Source: Blastocladiella emersonii ATCC 22665 | Taxonomy: Eukaryota > Blastocladiomycota > Blastocladiomycetes > Blastocladiales > Blastocladiaceae | Assembly (NCBI GenBank): GCA_025594325.1 | Contig: JANHCV010000013.1 | Span: 558,001-622,000 of the forward strand | DNA: 64,000 nucleotides | Direction of reading: 5' to 3' | Part shown: positions 21,442 to 32,458 of the stretch, piece by piece | Layout: each line of letters starts with the position of its first letter | How positions within the stretch are numbered: position 1 is the first letter of the stretch | The notes under the pieces: model-generated | The model's database searches: none | Told to the model about the DNA's origin: nothing | Seen by the model: only the letters and a program-made list of their open reading frames with translations | Position numbers and translations under genes: made by a program

Positions 21442-23702
21442 TCAGCGCCGGCCAAACTGCTCGCGCATCTGATACTCACAATCCAAGGCTTCGTAATCAC
21501 GGCGATGAACGCTCGCGGCCCCAATCCGGTCCAGCTCCATGAGATGCTCGTGCTGGATTCCCGGCGTGTTCTCAATCAGCGCGTCCAGCCGGTCATCATA
21601 AGCGATCACCGCGAGCGCATCACGAGGGATTACAGGGGTGAGCCCAGGGGAGGCGGGCCAGAGTGCAACGACAAGGTCAATAGTAAGGGACGGCGACTTG
21701 GCCAGCATTGCCTCAACAAGAAATGCAGTGGTACTGCCGTTTTCGCTTGACGCACAACACTCGTTGATGGATTCGTGGCGCAGCGAAGTGTTTTGAGTGC
21801 GCTTGACGAACGCGAAGTAAGCGTCGAAGACCGAGGACGCGTCAAAGTCTGTGTCAAGGGCGTCAAGGAGCAGCATAAACGCGTCGCGCCACATGGCTTG
21901 GAACGACAGCGGGCAGTTGGGACACGGCGTGAACCCAGGTACGGTCGGAAAGACGAGGTCGGCGTGCGATGAAAAGTGCGCCGCGAGCATGGCGCCAAGC
22001 AGCGACGCGGCAATCTCGGACCGGTTGACGATCGCAAGCGCTTGATCGCGGTCCGTAGTGACAACCGTGGTCGTAAGCCACGAAAGCGCGTGCGAGACGG
22101 CTGCTGAAGGAGTGCCAAGGGAGTCGGGATTGGTCGGGAGTAGGCGCACAGCAATGGCAAAGGCATCAAGTCGAGTAGCGGCTAGCCCGGGCGGAGAGAG
22201 AAGTGCAGTAATACACTCAAAGCGAACGGCTCCACCGTGATACCCGAATACGTCGAGCCCAATGCGGTCAACAGTTCCAGGCGAGCCAGTCGTCCGCGCG
22301 AGGTGGACTAGGCCATCCAGGAGCGACGGCCGGGGCAAAAAGTACCTTCCGCCTCGCCTCAAACACGCGCGCCGAAATACTAAACGCGGCGAAATCGAGT
22401 ATGAGGGCTGTACGGCATGCGAGTACCGCGAATAGGCAGCGTACCATCAACAAGAATGTTGTCCCACAGTGCGGTGTACGGCGCGAGCCCACTGCAAAGC
22501 ATGGTCACATCATCTCTGAGGTCGTCAGCAAGAGCGCGTGCAAGGGCGCACTTGAAGTAGAACGAACCGACCAGGTCGAAAGAACGGAGCGGAAGGACTT
22601 GATCGACTGAATGCTCGTCGATCAACTCGATATAGTGAGCCGTTTTTTCCTCTACAAAGCGATTGCGGTCGAGCTTGGCCAGATCTGCCTCGACTTGCTC
22701 GGGGAACCGCGCAGCGAGAAGCGCGAGCGCGGCCGGGTAATGAATGGCTACCAAGTCCAATGCAGTGGTACGTTCAGCGCCCCGCTGAATGTTGGACCAG
22801 CCGCGCTCGTACAGCCATCCAACGATGCCGGCAACGCTTTCGCTCGATGGGGGGCGCGATGGCAATGTAAGCATGAATACACACTTGTTGCCAGATTTCG
22901 CTGCCAAGTCCGCGACAAGCGCGGCCTGATCGAGTCCAAACTCGGGGCGCGAGAGCAGTCGAAGCGGTTTAAATTGCCAAAACACAGTCGCGGTAAAAGC
23001 AAGCACGTCCGCGAAACGCGGCATCCAATTGGGCCGCCGGAGCATGTCTGTCGCGACTTCCACGGTGACTTCCACATGCGCGAAGCGACATGGGTTCAAC
23101 ATGGGGACAAGTTTCAACCACTCGGACCAGCTGAGAGTCATGAAAAGTAGCTGCGGCCACCTCGTCTTGATGTATCCGAGAAGCTCCTCCAAGAACGCCG
23201 CGGAGCCGGTCTCGGCTGAATGCACCGCGAGGAGGACGGTGACCGCGAGCGGGTGCCGGTGGATCTGGCGTGGTTCTGCGGCTTCCGCACGAGCAACAGC
23301 CGCCACCAAGTCGAATTCCGTGCTGCCGTCCACAACAGCGGTCCAAGTACACGCGTGCAGCACGCGCATCATGGACTCGGTACGGACGCGGCCCTGCTCA
23401 TAAACAGCAGGACAAGGCCAGTCCGTGAAAGCATTGATCTTGTCGAGTGCGCGTGATGTCGTGGACCAAGCGCTGCGGCCGAGTTCAGGTCTGTAGTCAA
23501 AGCGAGCGATCGCGGCGATAACCCAGCGAGAGAGAAAATGCGGGTCGGAAGCCATCATGTACGTTGTGCGGGAAGCGAGGATCAACGACGGGCGGAGCTC
23601 CGCAAGCAGGCCCACGGCGACGGCGAGCTCGCGTGGAAGGTCGGCGAGGCTCAGCGGCCGCATCTTTGAAGTGCCTAGGTTGGATTGCATGGAGTGATTC
23701 AT
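21442..23702 (-). CDS. Copy A, LADLP/CxxC two-exon family (intact)
   Basis: Exon 1 runs 23702-22445, a 65-bp intron lies at 22380-22444 (GTACGC...GTTTAG, phase 1), and exon 2 runs 22379-21442. The exon lengths (1258 and 938) sum to a whole frame of 731 residues plus stop. Exon 1 starts MNHSMQSNLGTSKMRPLSLA, then DLPRELAVAVGLLAEL, an F-box-like opening, followed by helical blocks ending in WDNILVD. Exon 2 has SHALSWLTTTVVTTDRD, CPNCPLSFQAMWRDAF (CxxC and W-R) and LRHESINECCA (a second Cys pair). No signal peptide or membrane segment. Function unknown; an F-box-like adaptor with a possible zinc site is inference. It is one of two intact tandem copies. Confidence 0.8.
22380..22444 (-). other. 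Phase-1 intron of copy A
   Basis: 65 bp, GTACGCTGCC...CGCGTTTAG. It splits the codon after ...ILVD. The same junction is used in B, C, D and F. Confidence 0.8.
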
Positions 23703-23999
23703 TGTAGCAAGGTCGCTTTCACGGTGTGCTTCATGGTAGCGGGGAGCTCAAGTGGTCGGCGCCGACTTTGGCGTTGTTGATCAAACAGCTGACCGCCGCT
23801 GCCGGCTTCTCCTCCGCACTTGGTTGCCGAGCGGCATTTACAATGATGAATAACGCCATGTAACTTGACGCAACATACTTGAGCAGTATCCGTCGTTCCG
23901 TGCCAGTACAGCCTGGCCGACTCGCGAATACGACACTCTGGCGAGCGCCGCAATTGCCTCGATCGGTGTGCCACGCGTGCATGAGCATCATCATGCCAC
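23703..23999. other. Upstream region of copy A
   Basis: No gene. A few bases resemble the corresponding region of B (AAGGTCG-TTTCA-GGTG just before the start). Confidence 0.4.
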
Positions 24000-24440
24000 C
24001 TCGCCATGGCCTTGTGAGCCGAGCACCGCATTGAGTCTCGTCCGCCTTGATCGGGCCCGCTTCCGCGACGGCTGCCGCCCGCCTGCCTCGGCTCGCAGCG
24101 CGGTGACCGCTTTCGGACTGGACCGAGCTCGGACACCTGCTCGGACACGCTGTGTCGCTTCCGGTTCCCAATCCGCGCCCGCACAGGTGCTAGCGGCTCT
24201 TGTCGACCTTCAACCCGCTCACTTTGCGATTCTTCCACGTGCATGCGCCCCGACTGCTTCGTCGCTTCCCAACCTTCTTTGCTGTCACGGCTTTGCGCCA
24301 GGAGACCCTCCTGCGCGTCCGCTCGCCAAGTTTTCCCCACGTTTGCTCTGCGACCCTGGTGCGTCTTTGCTCACCGACCTTCTTCAATGTCCGCTCATCC
24401 GCCGCTCGTCCGCATCGTTGCCCATGCGGCCGCGGACCTG
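24000..24440. repeat. Upstream flank of copy A, duplicated at 27130-27640
   Basis: Diverged but collinear similarity over about 400 bp. Examples are CCTTGATCGGGCCCGCTTCC against CTACTGATCCCGCCTTGG, ATCCGCGCCCGCAC against ATCCGTGCCCACAT, and CGCCAAGTTTTCCCCACGTT against CGCCAAGCTTTCTTCACGCT. The tandem duplication that made A and B therefore included upstream DNA. No open frame is conserved between the two. Confidence 0.65.
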
Positions 24441-24582
24441 CAGTGGTAGTGGTGCGACGGCCGTGCCCACTCCCATACAGCTCAGGTGGGTGAAAGACCT
24501 TCAGGCACGAAAGAGCGTAGCAGTTGTGCTAGAATACAATTAAGAGTATGTTGCGCGAAAGAGCGCCGACAATTCAGTTCGG

Positions 24583-26872
24583 TCACGAGGTCTCGCTCGC
24601 GTCCGCACGCTTGCGGCCAAACTTCTCGCGCATCTCGCTCTCCATGTCCACGGCCTCGCACGCTTGGCGGTCAGGAAACGTGGCCTGAATCCGGACCATT
24701 TCCTTGAGGTGCTCGCGCCGGATTCCCGTTGGAATATCGGCGAGCGCATCCAATCGAATGTCGCGCGGGACGCCAGCAAATGCAGCATCGGGAATCATGC
24801 GGCTGAGCATAGGCGAGACGGGCCAGAGCGCGACGAAAAGGTCGAAAACAAACAGGGGCGATTTCGTCCGCATCGCCTCCATAATGAAAGCCGAGGTGCA
24901 GCCGCTGCTATCCGCAGCACAGCGCGCGTTGCTCGACTCGTGGAGCAGCGCCGATTCGTGGGAATGCTCAAAGTTGTTGAAGAAAACGGAAAAGCATTCG
25001 GACGGATCAGAGTCCGCGTCAATCGCGCTCAGGAGCAGAGTAAACGCGTCACGCCACGCGGGCTGGTACGATAGCGGGCAGTTGGGGCACACGGCGAACC
25101 CAGGCGCGGGCGGGAAGGCAAGGTCGGCGTGCGACGAGAAGTGAGCCGCGAGCATCGCGCCAAGCAGCAGCGCAGCAATCTTGGAGCCCTTAACGGCTTT
25201 CAGCGCCTGATCGCGGTCCGTGGTAAGGACACTGGTCGTAAGCCACGACAAGGCGTGCGAAACGGTCAAAGAAGGGGCAGTAATTTGGTTGAGATCGGTG
25301 GGAAGCAGGCGCGCTGCAACAGCGAAGGCATCGAGTCGAGTGGCAGTCGGCTCGGGCAGAGCAAGCAGCGCGGTGATGCACTCGAAGCGGGCGGCTCCGT
25401 ACCTGTCATTGGTATTGTTAAAAACGTTGAGCCCGATGCGGTCGACAGTTCCGGGCGAGCCAGTCGTGCGAGCGAGATGAACCAGACCGTCCATGAGTGA
25501 CGGCCGCGGTGAGAAGTGTCTCTCGCCGCGCCTCAGACAGGCTCTCCGGAATACTATAGCCGCGGCGAGCTCATGCGTTAGGGCACTACGGCTTGAAGAA
25601 ACGGTGGAGAGCAGACGTACCATCAAGGAGAATGTCGTCCCACAGTGCGCCATATGGAGCGAAACCACTGCAAAGCAAAGCCACGTCATCCTTGTCGCCA
25701 AATTCAAACGCACGCGCAAGGGTGGCCTTGAAGTAGGACGTGCCGACCAAGCCGAATGGAAAGAGCGGAAGGATTTGATCGACAGGGTTGTGAAAATCGG
25801 TATAGGATGCCGTATTGTCCTCCACGAAGGCCTTGCGGTTGAGCTTGGCCAAGTCCGCCTCGACCTGCTCTGGGAAGCGCGCAGCGAGAAGCGCAAGGGC
25901 AACCGGATGATGAAAGGCGATGTTTCCCAACGCAGTAGTATCTTCTCGCCGAATGTTCGACCAACCGCGCGCGTAAAGCCATCCAACGACGCCGGCAACG
26001 CTCTCACTCAAAGACGGATGCATTTGCAAGGCGAGCATGAAGATACACTCGAAGCCAAGTTCCGTTGACGCGACCGCGACAAGCGCGGCCTGATCGATGC
26101 TGTACTCGGGGCGGCGCGAGAGCAGCAGAAGCGAGACGGATTGCCAGTACACGGTCGCGATGAAGGCAAGCACGTCCGTGAAGCGCGGTGTCCAGTCAGG
26201 TTGCTTAAAGACGTCCACGAGGTTTTCCGCGTTGATCTTTTTGAACGTGAGCTCCGAGAGGTCCATGAACGGAACCAGTTTCAGCCACTCGGGCCAGCTG
26301 AGAGTTAGAGTAAGAAGCTGCGGCCACGCCGTCTTGATGTGATCGAGAAGCTCCTCCAAAAATGCCGCGGAGCCAGTCGCCGATGCATGCGTTGCGAGGA
26401 GTACGGTGACCGCAAGCGGGTGCCGGTGAAACTGGCGCAGGTTGGCGGCATCCGCGCGAGCAACGGCCTCGACCAAGTCAAAGTCCTCATTGCCCTCTGA
26501 GGCGTGGGTTCGGGTGCACGTGTGCAGCACGCGCATCACGGACTCGACAAGGATGCGGGCCCGCTCAAGAAAACGAGGTGGGGGCCGGTATCTGCAGGAG
26601 GCGCCGAGCCTATCAAGCGCGCGCGAAGTCGCGGACCAAACGCTGCGGGTGGGATTGGGACTGTTGTCCAGACTAGCGATCAAGCCGACTGCCCAGGACG
26701 AGAGAAAGTGTGGGTTGGCTATCATCGTGTAAGTCGTGCGAGAAGCGAGGACCAAGTCGAGGCGAAGCTGTGCGAGTTGGCCCACCGTGGCGGCGATCTC
26801 GCGCGGGAGGTCGGCGAGGCTTAGCGGCGGCATCTTGGAAGTGTCTAGGCTGGATTGCATGGAGTTTTTCAT
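24583..26872 (-). CDS. Copy B, LADLP/CxxC two-exon family (intact)
   Basis: ATG 26872 is chosen because it matches A (MKNSMQSSLDTSKMPPLSLA), although the frame is open further upstream. Exon 1 runs 26872-25621, intron 25554-25620 (67 bp, GTACGTCTGC...CTATAG with CCCTAAC), exon 2 25553-24583. The exon lengths (1252 and 971) give exactly 740 residues plus stop. It aligns with A throughout: LADLPREIAATVGQLAQL, then WPQLLTLTLSWPEWLKLVP, VGWLYARGWSNI, VCPNCPLSYQPAWRDAF and LLHESSNARCA. The coordinate offset from A is about 3.15 kb, which is the tandem duplication unit. Unrecognised family; likely intracellular. Confidence 0.8.
25554..25620 (-). other. Phase-1 intron of copy B
   Basis: 67 bp, GTACGTCTGC...GCGGCTATAG with CCCTAAC as branch-like sequence. 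Because the intron has no stop in one frame, an unspliced frame runs through it. Confidence 0.8.
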
Positions 26873-27129
26873 AGTAGCAAGGTCGTTTTCATGGTGCGGT
26901 TCATGGCGGAGGGGAGCTCGAGTTGCCGGCGCCGACTTTGCGGCCGTTGATCCAACAGCTGACCGCCGCTGCCGACCTCGCCTCGCTCTCCCTCCCGCTT
27001 CCCCGGCAGGAACAACTGCCATGTAACTAGCCGCACACACATGATTGTATCTTAACTGTCGCGCGCCAGAGCGCCCGCCCTCGCTGGAAGATGCTCGTCG
27101 TAGTTTCACGCGCGGGTGTTGTTGGGCCG

Positions 27130-27640
27130 CCTTGTCATGAACTCGTCCCTCGAGAATCATGTTGAGAGCTTTGTCCCCTCCTACTGATCCCGCCTTGGCG
27201 CTGGCTGTCGCGTTTCTGCTTCGGCTCGCTGGGTGGCGACTGCTCACGGGTCAGCTTCAAGGTCAGTCACGCCGTGTCCCTTACGCTTCCCGATCCGTGC
27301 CCACATCCATGGCCACGGCTCCGTCATAACGATTGGCGAGACCTCTCCATGCTCGGGGCCCCGGCACTGCGCCAGCAATCACGGCTCACGTCGACTTTCG
27401 ACCTGCTCACTCGCGACTCGCCCGCGTTCATGGCGGCCATTCTGCGTCCTTGTTCCCCGAGCCTTCTTGCCGCTCTCCCAGCGAAACAGCCTCGCACCCC
27501 GCGGCTGCTGCGTCTCCTCCCGCCAAGCTTTCTTCACGCTTGCTTTGCGACTCAGGCTGGTCTTCGCTCTCCGATCTTTCCCACTGCTCGCTCAGTCACT
27601 TGTCCGCGCATCGTTAACCATGCGACCATGAACCTGATGC
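27130..27640. repeat. Upstream flank of copy B, duplicate of 24000-24440
   Basis: See the A flank. Here the copy ends CGCATCGTTAACCATGCGAC, against CGCATCGTTGCCCATGCGGC upstream of A. Confidence 0.65.
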
Positions 27641-28288
27641 ACGCGCCTGGTGTCCCGCAATCCGGATCGCCGCGCTCTCACTCCGCGGACGCGCACACTG
27701 GCGAGTAGGCCAGCAGCTGACTGCCTTCTTCGCGCTCGATGGCGACATTTGAAGCGCACGAACCGGTGTACTCCGCATCGCGCGCTTTACTTCCTTCACC
27801 AGCACCGCTTGAGCGCGAGCGTGTGCTTGGTCGCCGTCCGTCACACTTGCAGTGGCGCAACGCGTCGCGGAATGGCTCGAACGCGAACTTAACCGCCGCC
27901 TGCGTACCGTTCGGCACATGAACCGTGGACGCAACCAGAACTTTGGTCGCCGCGGCGACGACAGTGCTTGCGAACTTAGTTGCGCGGGCAGCGGCAGATC
28001 GTTGTGGCCGCGGAACGGGCGACTACCACTTGTCAAGCTTTACGCTCGCGGCTGGTGAGCTGGGTTCGCTCTGCAACAACCATTCGATCCTCAACTAGTT
28101 TAAGCGAGCACGCGCAACGATGAAAAAGGGTTTCGATGTGTCCTAAAACTTGGAGGTTGCGTGAGAAGAGCCATGGCCAAGGCCGCGGCCAGAGTCGTTT
28201 TCTTGCAGCTCAAGTCTTCTGGGCACGCAGGAATGAAGCGGGATGCATTCGCAGATGTGCTAAGATACAATGAAAGAAAATATGGCGC
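27641..28288. other. Intergenic between copy B and the chitin deacetylase gene
   Basis: No gene seen. Short GC-rich frames only; AT-richer sequence near 28250 (AAGATACAATGAAAGAAAAT) is suitable for the deacetylase 3' end. Confidence 0.5.
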
Positions 28289-30414
28289 TCACTTGTACAC
28301 GCGCTGGTTTACGCAGAGGTACATCGGCACAATCTGGAACCCGTTCTCGCGCGAGATACGAAGGATCCCGGGGGCGGCGTTACCCGACTTGTCCTGGATA
28401 TCGTGCTCGAGGACGACCCAGCTGCGCTGCGACGGGTTGCGGATCCACGTGCGGTAGTACGACTCGATACCCTCGACCGACGCCGACGCCTCCCAGTCGC
28501 TCGTGTCCGAGTTCCAGATGGCCACGTTGTACCCGAGCTCGCCCGCGATCAGCTGGTAGATGGCCGCGTTGATGTTGCCGTACGGCGGGCGCATGAACCG
28601 CGGCTTGACGCCGACGATCCCGTACATGATGTCCTCGGTCTTGAGCATCTCGGTGCGCACCTCGGCGAGGGTGAGGGTCAAAAGGTCAGGGTGGGAGTAG
28701 GAATGCGAGGCGAGGTGATGGGCCTCCTGGAACGCGCGCACGACGAGCGCGGGCAGCGTCTGCATGTTGGACCCGAGCCAGTACAGCGTGGCCTTGGCGC
28801 CGGCCGCGCGGAACGCGTCGAGCACGCGCGCCGTGGCGATCCCCGGCCCGTCGTCGTACGTGATAGCGACCATTCCGGGCCACCCGCAGCTGAGCGTCTC
28901 GCCGTTAGGCCCGAGCTCGAAGTTGGGCGCCGGCAGGTTGGTCGCGGGCGTGAAGGTGCGCGGGTCGGCGACGGGCGTCGGCAGGTACGCGGGCGCGGCG
29001 CCGGCGACGGTCGTGAGCCCGCACCCGGGGATGTTGACGTAGACCTCGCCGTCGCACTGCGACAGGCAGCCCCGGGACTTGGCGCAGTTGGACGGGCCCG
29101 ACCCGCAGTACCCGTCGGGACCGCAGCACACGCCGCCGGGACATGCCTCGGTTGCCGAGCACGTGCCGAGGTTGCTGTTGAGCAGGCACACGCCCGCGGG
29201 GGTCACGGTGCGGATCGCGCCCGACGGCGTGGTCGAGGTCGGCGTCGGCGTGCGCGTCGAGGTCGAGGTGGCGGTCACGGACGAGGAGCCGCACGTTGGG
29301 AGACCGGCGACGGCCTTCTTGTCGCACTGGCCCTGGCACCCGGTCCCGCAGTGGTCGGCGGTCGTGCCGCACCACCCGTACTGCGAGCAGCACTGGCCGC
29401 CGGGACACAGCTGCGTCGCCGAGCACTGGTCCGAGCCTGCGGGCAGGATGCACCGGCCGCCGGGGACGAGTGTGCCCGTCGGTGACGGCGAGACGGCGGT
29501 GCCAGTGGCGGTGGCGGTCGAGGTCGGCGACGGCGAGGTGCCGCCGCACACGGGCAGGTTCGGGATCGCGACCTTGTCACACTGGCTCGAGCAGCCTAGG
29601 AGATCGTTTGTCGCGTGTCAGTGATTGTTTGTGCGCGATGGACGTGCGCGACGGACGTGCGCGGGAAGAAGCGACGTACCGGTGCCACAGTACGCCGAGG
29701 TGGTCCCACACCAGCCGTACTGCGAGCAGCACTGGCCGCCGGGGCACACGTTGAGCGCCGAGCACTGCAGTGTCGACGACGAGAGGACGCAGCGGCCGCC
29801 AGGCGTGCCAGTCGACGTCGGGACCGCGCTCGTCGTCGTGCCCGTGGAGGACCCACCCGTGGCGATACGGATGTTTTTGACCTTGAACCCAGCGCTGTCG
29901 GCCCAGACGATAGCGTGGCCGCGGGCGGCGATGGCGCCGGGGAACGCGGTGACGGGGACGGTGGCGGTGCCCGACTTGGCGGCGGCCGTGTACGTGTAGT
30001 AGGCGGACGAGGCGTAGCTGCCCGTGCACGCGGCGGCGCGCATCTGGAACTCGAGGCTCACCTTGGCGCCCGCGGCGGGCGCCTCGTAGTCGAAGGTCAC
30101 GGACTGCAGCGTCGTGCACTTGGTGGCGGGCGCGATCACCTCGGCCCACCACGACGAGGCCTACGCGATCGCGGGGTTCGGGTGGCGGCGTCAGTCGAGC
30201 GCGAGCGGACTGGGCGAGCGGAGCATCGAGATCGTACCGAGAGGGTGACGCCGACGCCCGCGGTGACGGTCACGGCCGACCCGCCGCGCCAGTACGAGAG
30301 ACTGTTGAGATCGGGGTTGGTGCTGGAAAAGTTGTCGACGACGACGGTCTGGGCGGACGCGCCGCGGGCCGCGAGGCCGAGGACGGCCGCGGCGGCGACG
30401 AGCAGGTGCCGCAT
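28289..30414 (-). CDS. Secreted chitin deacetylase (CE4/NodB) with three chitin-binding modules
   Basis: Three exons: 30414-30238, 30160-29680 and 29595-28289. Introns are 77 bp and 84 bp (both GTACG...TAG). The exons sum to 654 residues plus stop. Residues 1-21 are a signal peptide. Residues 22 to about 150 look like a beta-sandwich domain I cannot name. Three cysteine-rich CBM18-like modules lie at about 180-228, 265-312 and 353-402, joined by Ser/Thr/Pro linkers. The NodB domain from about 455 has all five motifs: TYDDGP (465-470), HSYSHP (517-522), RPPYGN (555-560), D583-x-x-D586-W and LEHD (615-618). The metal ligands D468, H517 and H521 are present. It should deacetylate cell-wall chitin to chitosan outside the cell. 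The first intron falls in the N-terminal domain and the second inside the first binding module. Confidence 0.9.
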
Positions 30415-30493
30415 TCTGAGAGGTGTATCACGATCTAGCCGAGCGAGGGCGCGAAGAAGAAGAGAGCAGAGCAGATCCAACCCCCCACGGGCG

Positions 30494-30503
30494 CTATTTA
30501 TCG
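30494..30503 (-). promoter_or_regulatory. TATA-like box of the chitin deacetylase gene
   Basis: GATAAATAGC on the minus strand, about 85 bp upstream of ATG 30414. Confidence 0.5.
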
Positions 30504-31107
30504 GCCGCGCGCCCGCCAGCGTGAGGCCGACCAGAATCCGCCAAAATCGGCCTCGCTGTGCATGCGCATAGAGTTGCGCGCGCTCGGTTTGCGTGCGTGT
30601 GCGAGGAGCCCGCCGGCACGCCGAAGCGGGATCAACCTTGCTCACCGTTCCAGGAAGGCGCGCGCACGCGCTCGCACAGAGTTGGGCGGCGCGCGATGGG
30701 AACCTTGTGCGCCATCGCGCTGTGGCGCAAGCGTGGGTCCATGATTGGATCGGTCGCTGCGGCACCGAAAACCCCTATTCCGGGCAGGTCCGCGTGACGG
30801 GCGCAACGCGTCGCGTCGAGCGCGGTCGGCGCGTAGAGGGAGCATGGGCATGGTGATCGGGTTACATTGCAGGAGGTGGTCGGGCGGGGAGCTCGAGGAT
30901 CAGTGGAGTGGCGACCAAAAGGTGGCGCAGTCGCGAGCGCGATCGCGGGGAGGCATAGGGTCGGCAGTCAGGTGACTGATCACTGGATTTTGCGACGCGT
31001 CTCCCACGGCTCTTGCGCTAGCTCGCGCGCTATCCCTCCGACCAAATGTTGCTCGAGTGGATCTGGATGTCTCGTTCCGTTTGCTCCAGTGACTAAAGCA
31101 TTCCATA
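30504..31107. other. Intergenic
   Basis: No gene seen. Contains GTGACTGATCAC followed by ACGCGTCTCC at 30972-31004, similar to the paired element found at other promoters but about 580 bp from the deacetylase start. Confidence 0.4.
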
Positions 31108-31363
31108 CAGTCGTTTTCACTGGGAACTGAACACGCGATTGTTTGCGAGCTCTGAAACACACTCTTTCGCGGCTTCTTTTCGCGTTCCATTCCACGTTCT
31201 CGCTGTGCCAGCTTGCCGCCGCGGGCGTCCCGCCAGCGTCTCGTGCACCCCGCTCGCCCCGCAACGCATCAAGTGAGGTCACGCGATGGCGCTGCGCCAC
31301 TCACCTACGCTGCGCGCCGTCGCCGCGGCCGCCGTCGCGGCCAGCGAGAGGGGAAGCACTGAG
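31108..31363 (+). repeat. Left terminal inverted repeat
   Basis: 256 bp, ending inward at ...GGGAAGCACTGAG. The only difference noticed from the right repeat is T against C in CGCTGTGCCAGC. Confidence 0.85.
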
Positions 31364-31418
31364 AACGGTGAGATCACCCTGATGAATGTAAGCGCTAGTG
31401 GAAGTCTCCACGACCATG

Positions 31419-31980
31419 ACATGCAGCAAAGACCTCAAGCGCGCCGCTGTTCGCATGCACAGAGTGAAAGGACTTCCGGTCCGCCGTGTCTCGAACCGCC
31501 TCGAGGTCTCGCAGGGCAGCGTTTCTGAGTGGAGCCAACTCGTTGACGTGCTGGGCGAGGACGCCTTCGTGCCGCGCCGCCACGCGCGACAGTCCAAACT
31601 TGGTCCCGACGATGTGGACATACGCCGATCCTGCGACTGCATACCCATGATCCGCGCCTCACGCAGCGGATGCTCTAGTACAACATCGTCGCAGGCATCT
31701 CGATTGACGGCATTGTTCTCAGCTATCCCGTTGTGAGCAGCGTTCAACCGCAAGAAGTTCTGGGAAATCATCTACGATCACCTAGTACGGTTCGCTTCGC
31801 GCCACGCGTCAGGCGCTCGGATGGACGCTAACCGCTTCTCACTCTGCCCGCGTACTTGCCCAACCTCAACCCGATTGAGAACACGTTTGGTATTTTCAAA
31901 CGCTCGCTTGACGCGGCTGCGACGCGGACGACATGTGGTTGACGGCGGCGAGGACGTGCCCGCTCGCGACCTCCGCCGGC
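31419..31980 (+). pseudogene. Transposase remnant (helix-turn-helix and DDE C-terminus)
   Basis: MTCSKDLKRAAVRMHRVKGL...VSNRLEVSQGSVSEW is the N-terminal helix-turn-helix of an IS630/Tc1-type transposase. After an abrupt change, other frames give AGISIDGIVLSYPV, then FNRKKFWEIIYDHLV and LPAYLPNLNPIENTFGIFKR, the latter being the LP-x-Y-S-P-D-L-N-P-I-E block with the last catalytic acid. Part of the catalytic core is missing and the frame changes twice. Confidence 0.7.
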
Positions 31981-32159
31981 GACGGCTGCGGCTGCGCCGA
32001 GCCCTGGGACGACTTGCGGCTGCCGCGGTTGCGGCCAACGGCCAGGTCGGTCGGCAGCCGCGGCGGCAGCGAGGACCGCCTAGTCACGATTTACAAGGGT
32101 GTTTCGTAGCAAGTTCATATGTATTGTTCATCAAGACGTCGTTGCATCAACAATGTCTC

Positions 32160-32415
32160 CTCAGTGCTTCCCCTCTCGCTGGCCGCGACGGCGGCCGCGG
32201 CGACGGCGCGCAGCGTAGGTGAGTGGCGCAGCGCCATCGCGTGACCTCACTTGATGCGTTGCGGGGCGAGCGGGGTGCACGAGACGCTGGCGGGACGCCC
32301 GCGGCGGCAAGCTGGCGCAGCGAGAACGTGGAATGGAACGCGAAAAGAAGCCGCGAAAGAGTGTGTTTCAGAGCTCGCAAACAATCGCGTGTTCAGTTCC
32401 CAGTGAAAACGACTG
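32160..32415 (-). repeat. Right terminal inverted repeat
   Basis: 256 bp, inverse of 31108-31363. Confidence 0.85.
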
Positions 32416-32458
32416 TATATATTCAGCAGGGCGACACAACCATCCCTGTTCAACTCAT

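Larger units (their letters stand above)
31108..32415. mobile_element. Mariner/Tc1-IS630-like DNA transposon with 256-bp terminal inverted repeats
   Basis: The element starts CAGTCGTTTTCACTGGGAAC and ends with the exact inverse. It is bounded by TA on both sides (31106-31107 and 32416-32417), the target duplication typical of the mariner/Tc1 superfamily. The inverted repeats (31108-31363 and 32160-32415) are 256 bp each and I found a single difference between them. The interior carries transposase remnants on the plus strand. It lies 43 bp beyond the stop codon of family copy C. Long, nearly identical inverted repeats around a broken transposase suggest a recently moved non-autonomous element. 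Confidence 0.85.

Noticed and set aside
25586-27247. Longer N-terminus for copy B from 27247
   Set aside because: The additional residues are low-complexity, and the copies A, D and P1 all start at the MNHSM/MKNSM/MNNSM position.
28403-29485. 360-residue plus-strand frame
   Set aside because: Antisense shadow of the chitin deacetylase exon 3, which has all five catalytic motifs on the minus strand.
31821-32222. 133-residue plus-strand frame running into the right inverted repeat
   Set aside because: It crosses the transposase remnant in the wrong frame and reads into the terminal repeat; the meaningful frame there is the LPAYLPNLNPIE one.
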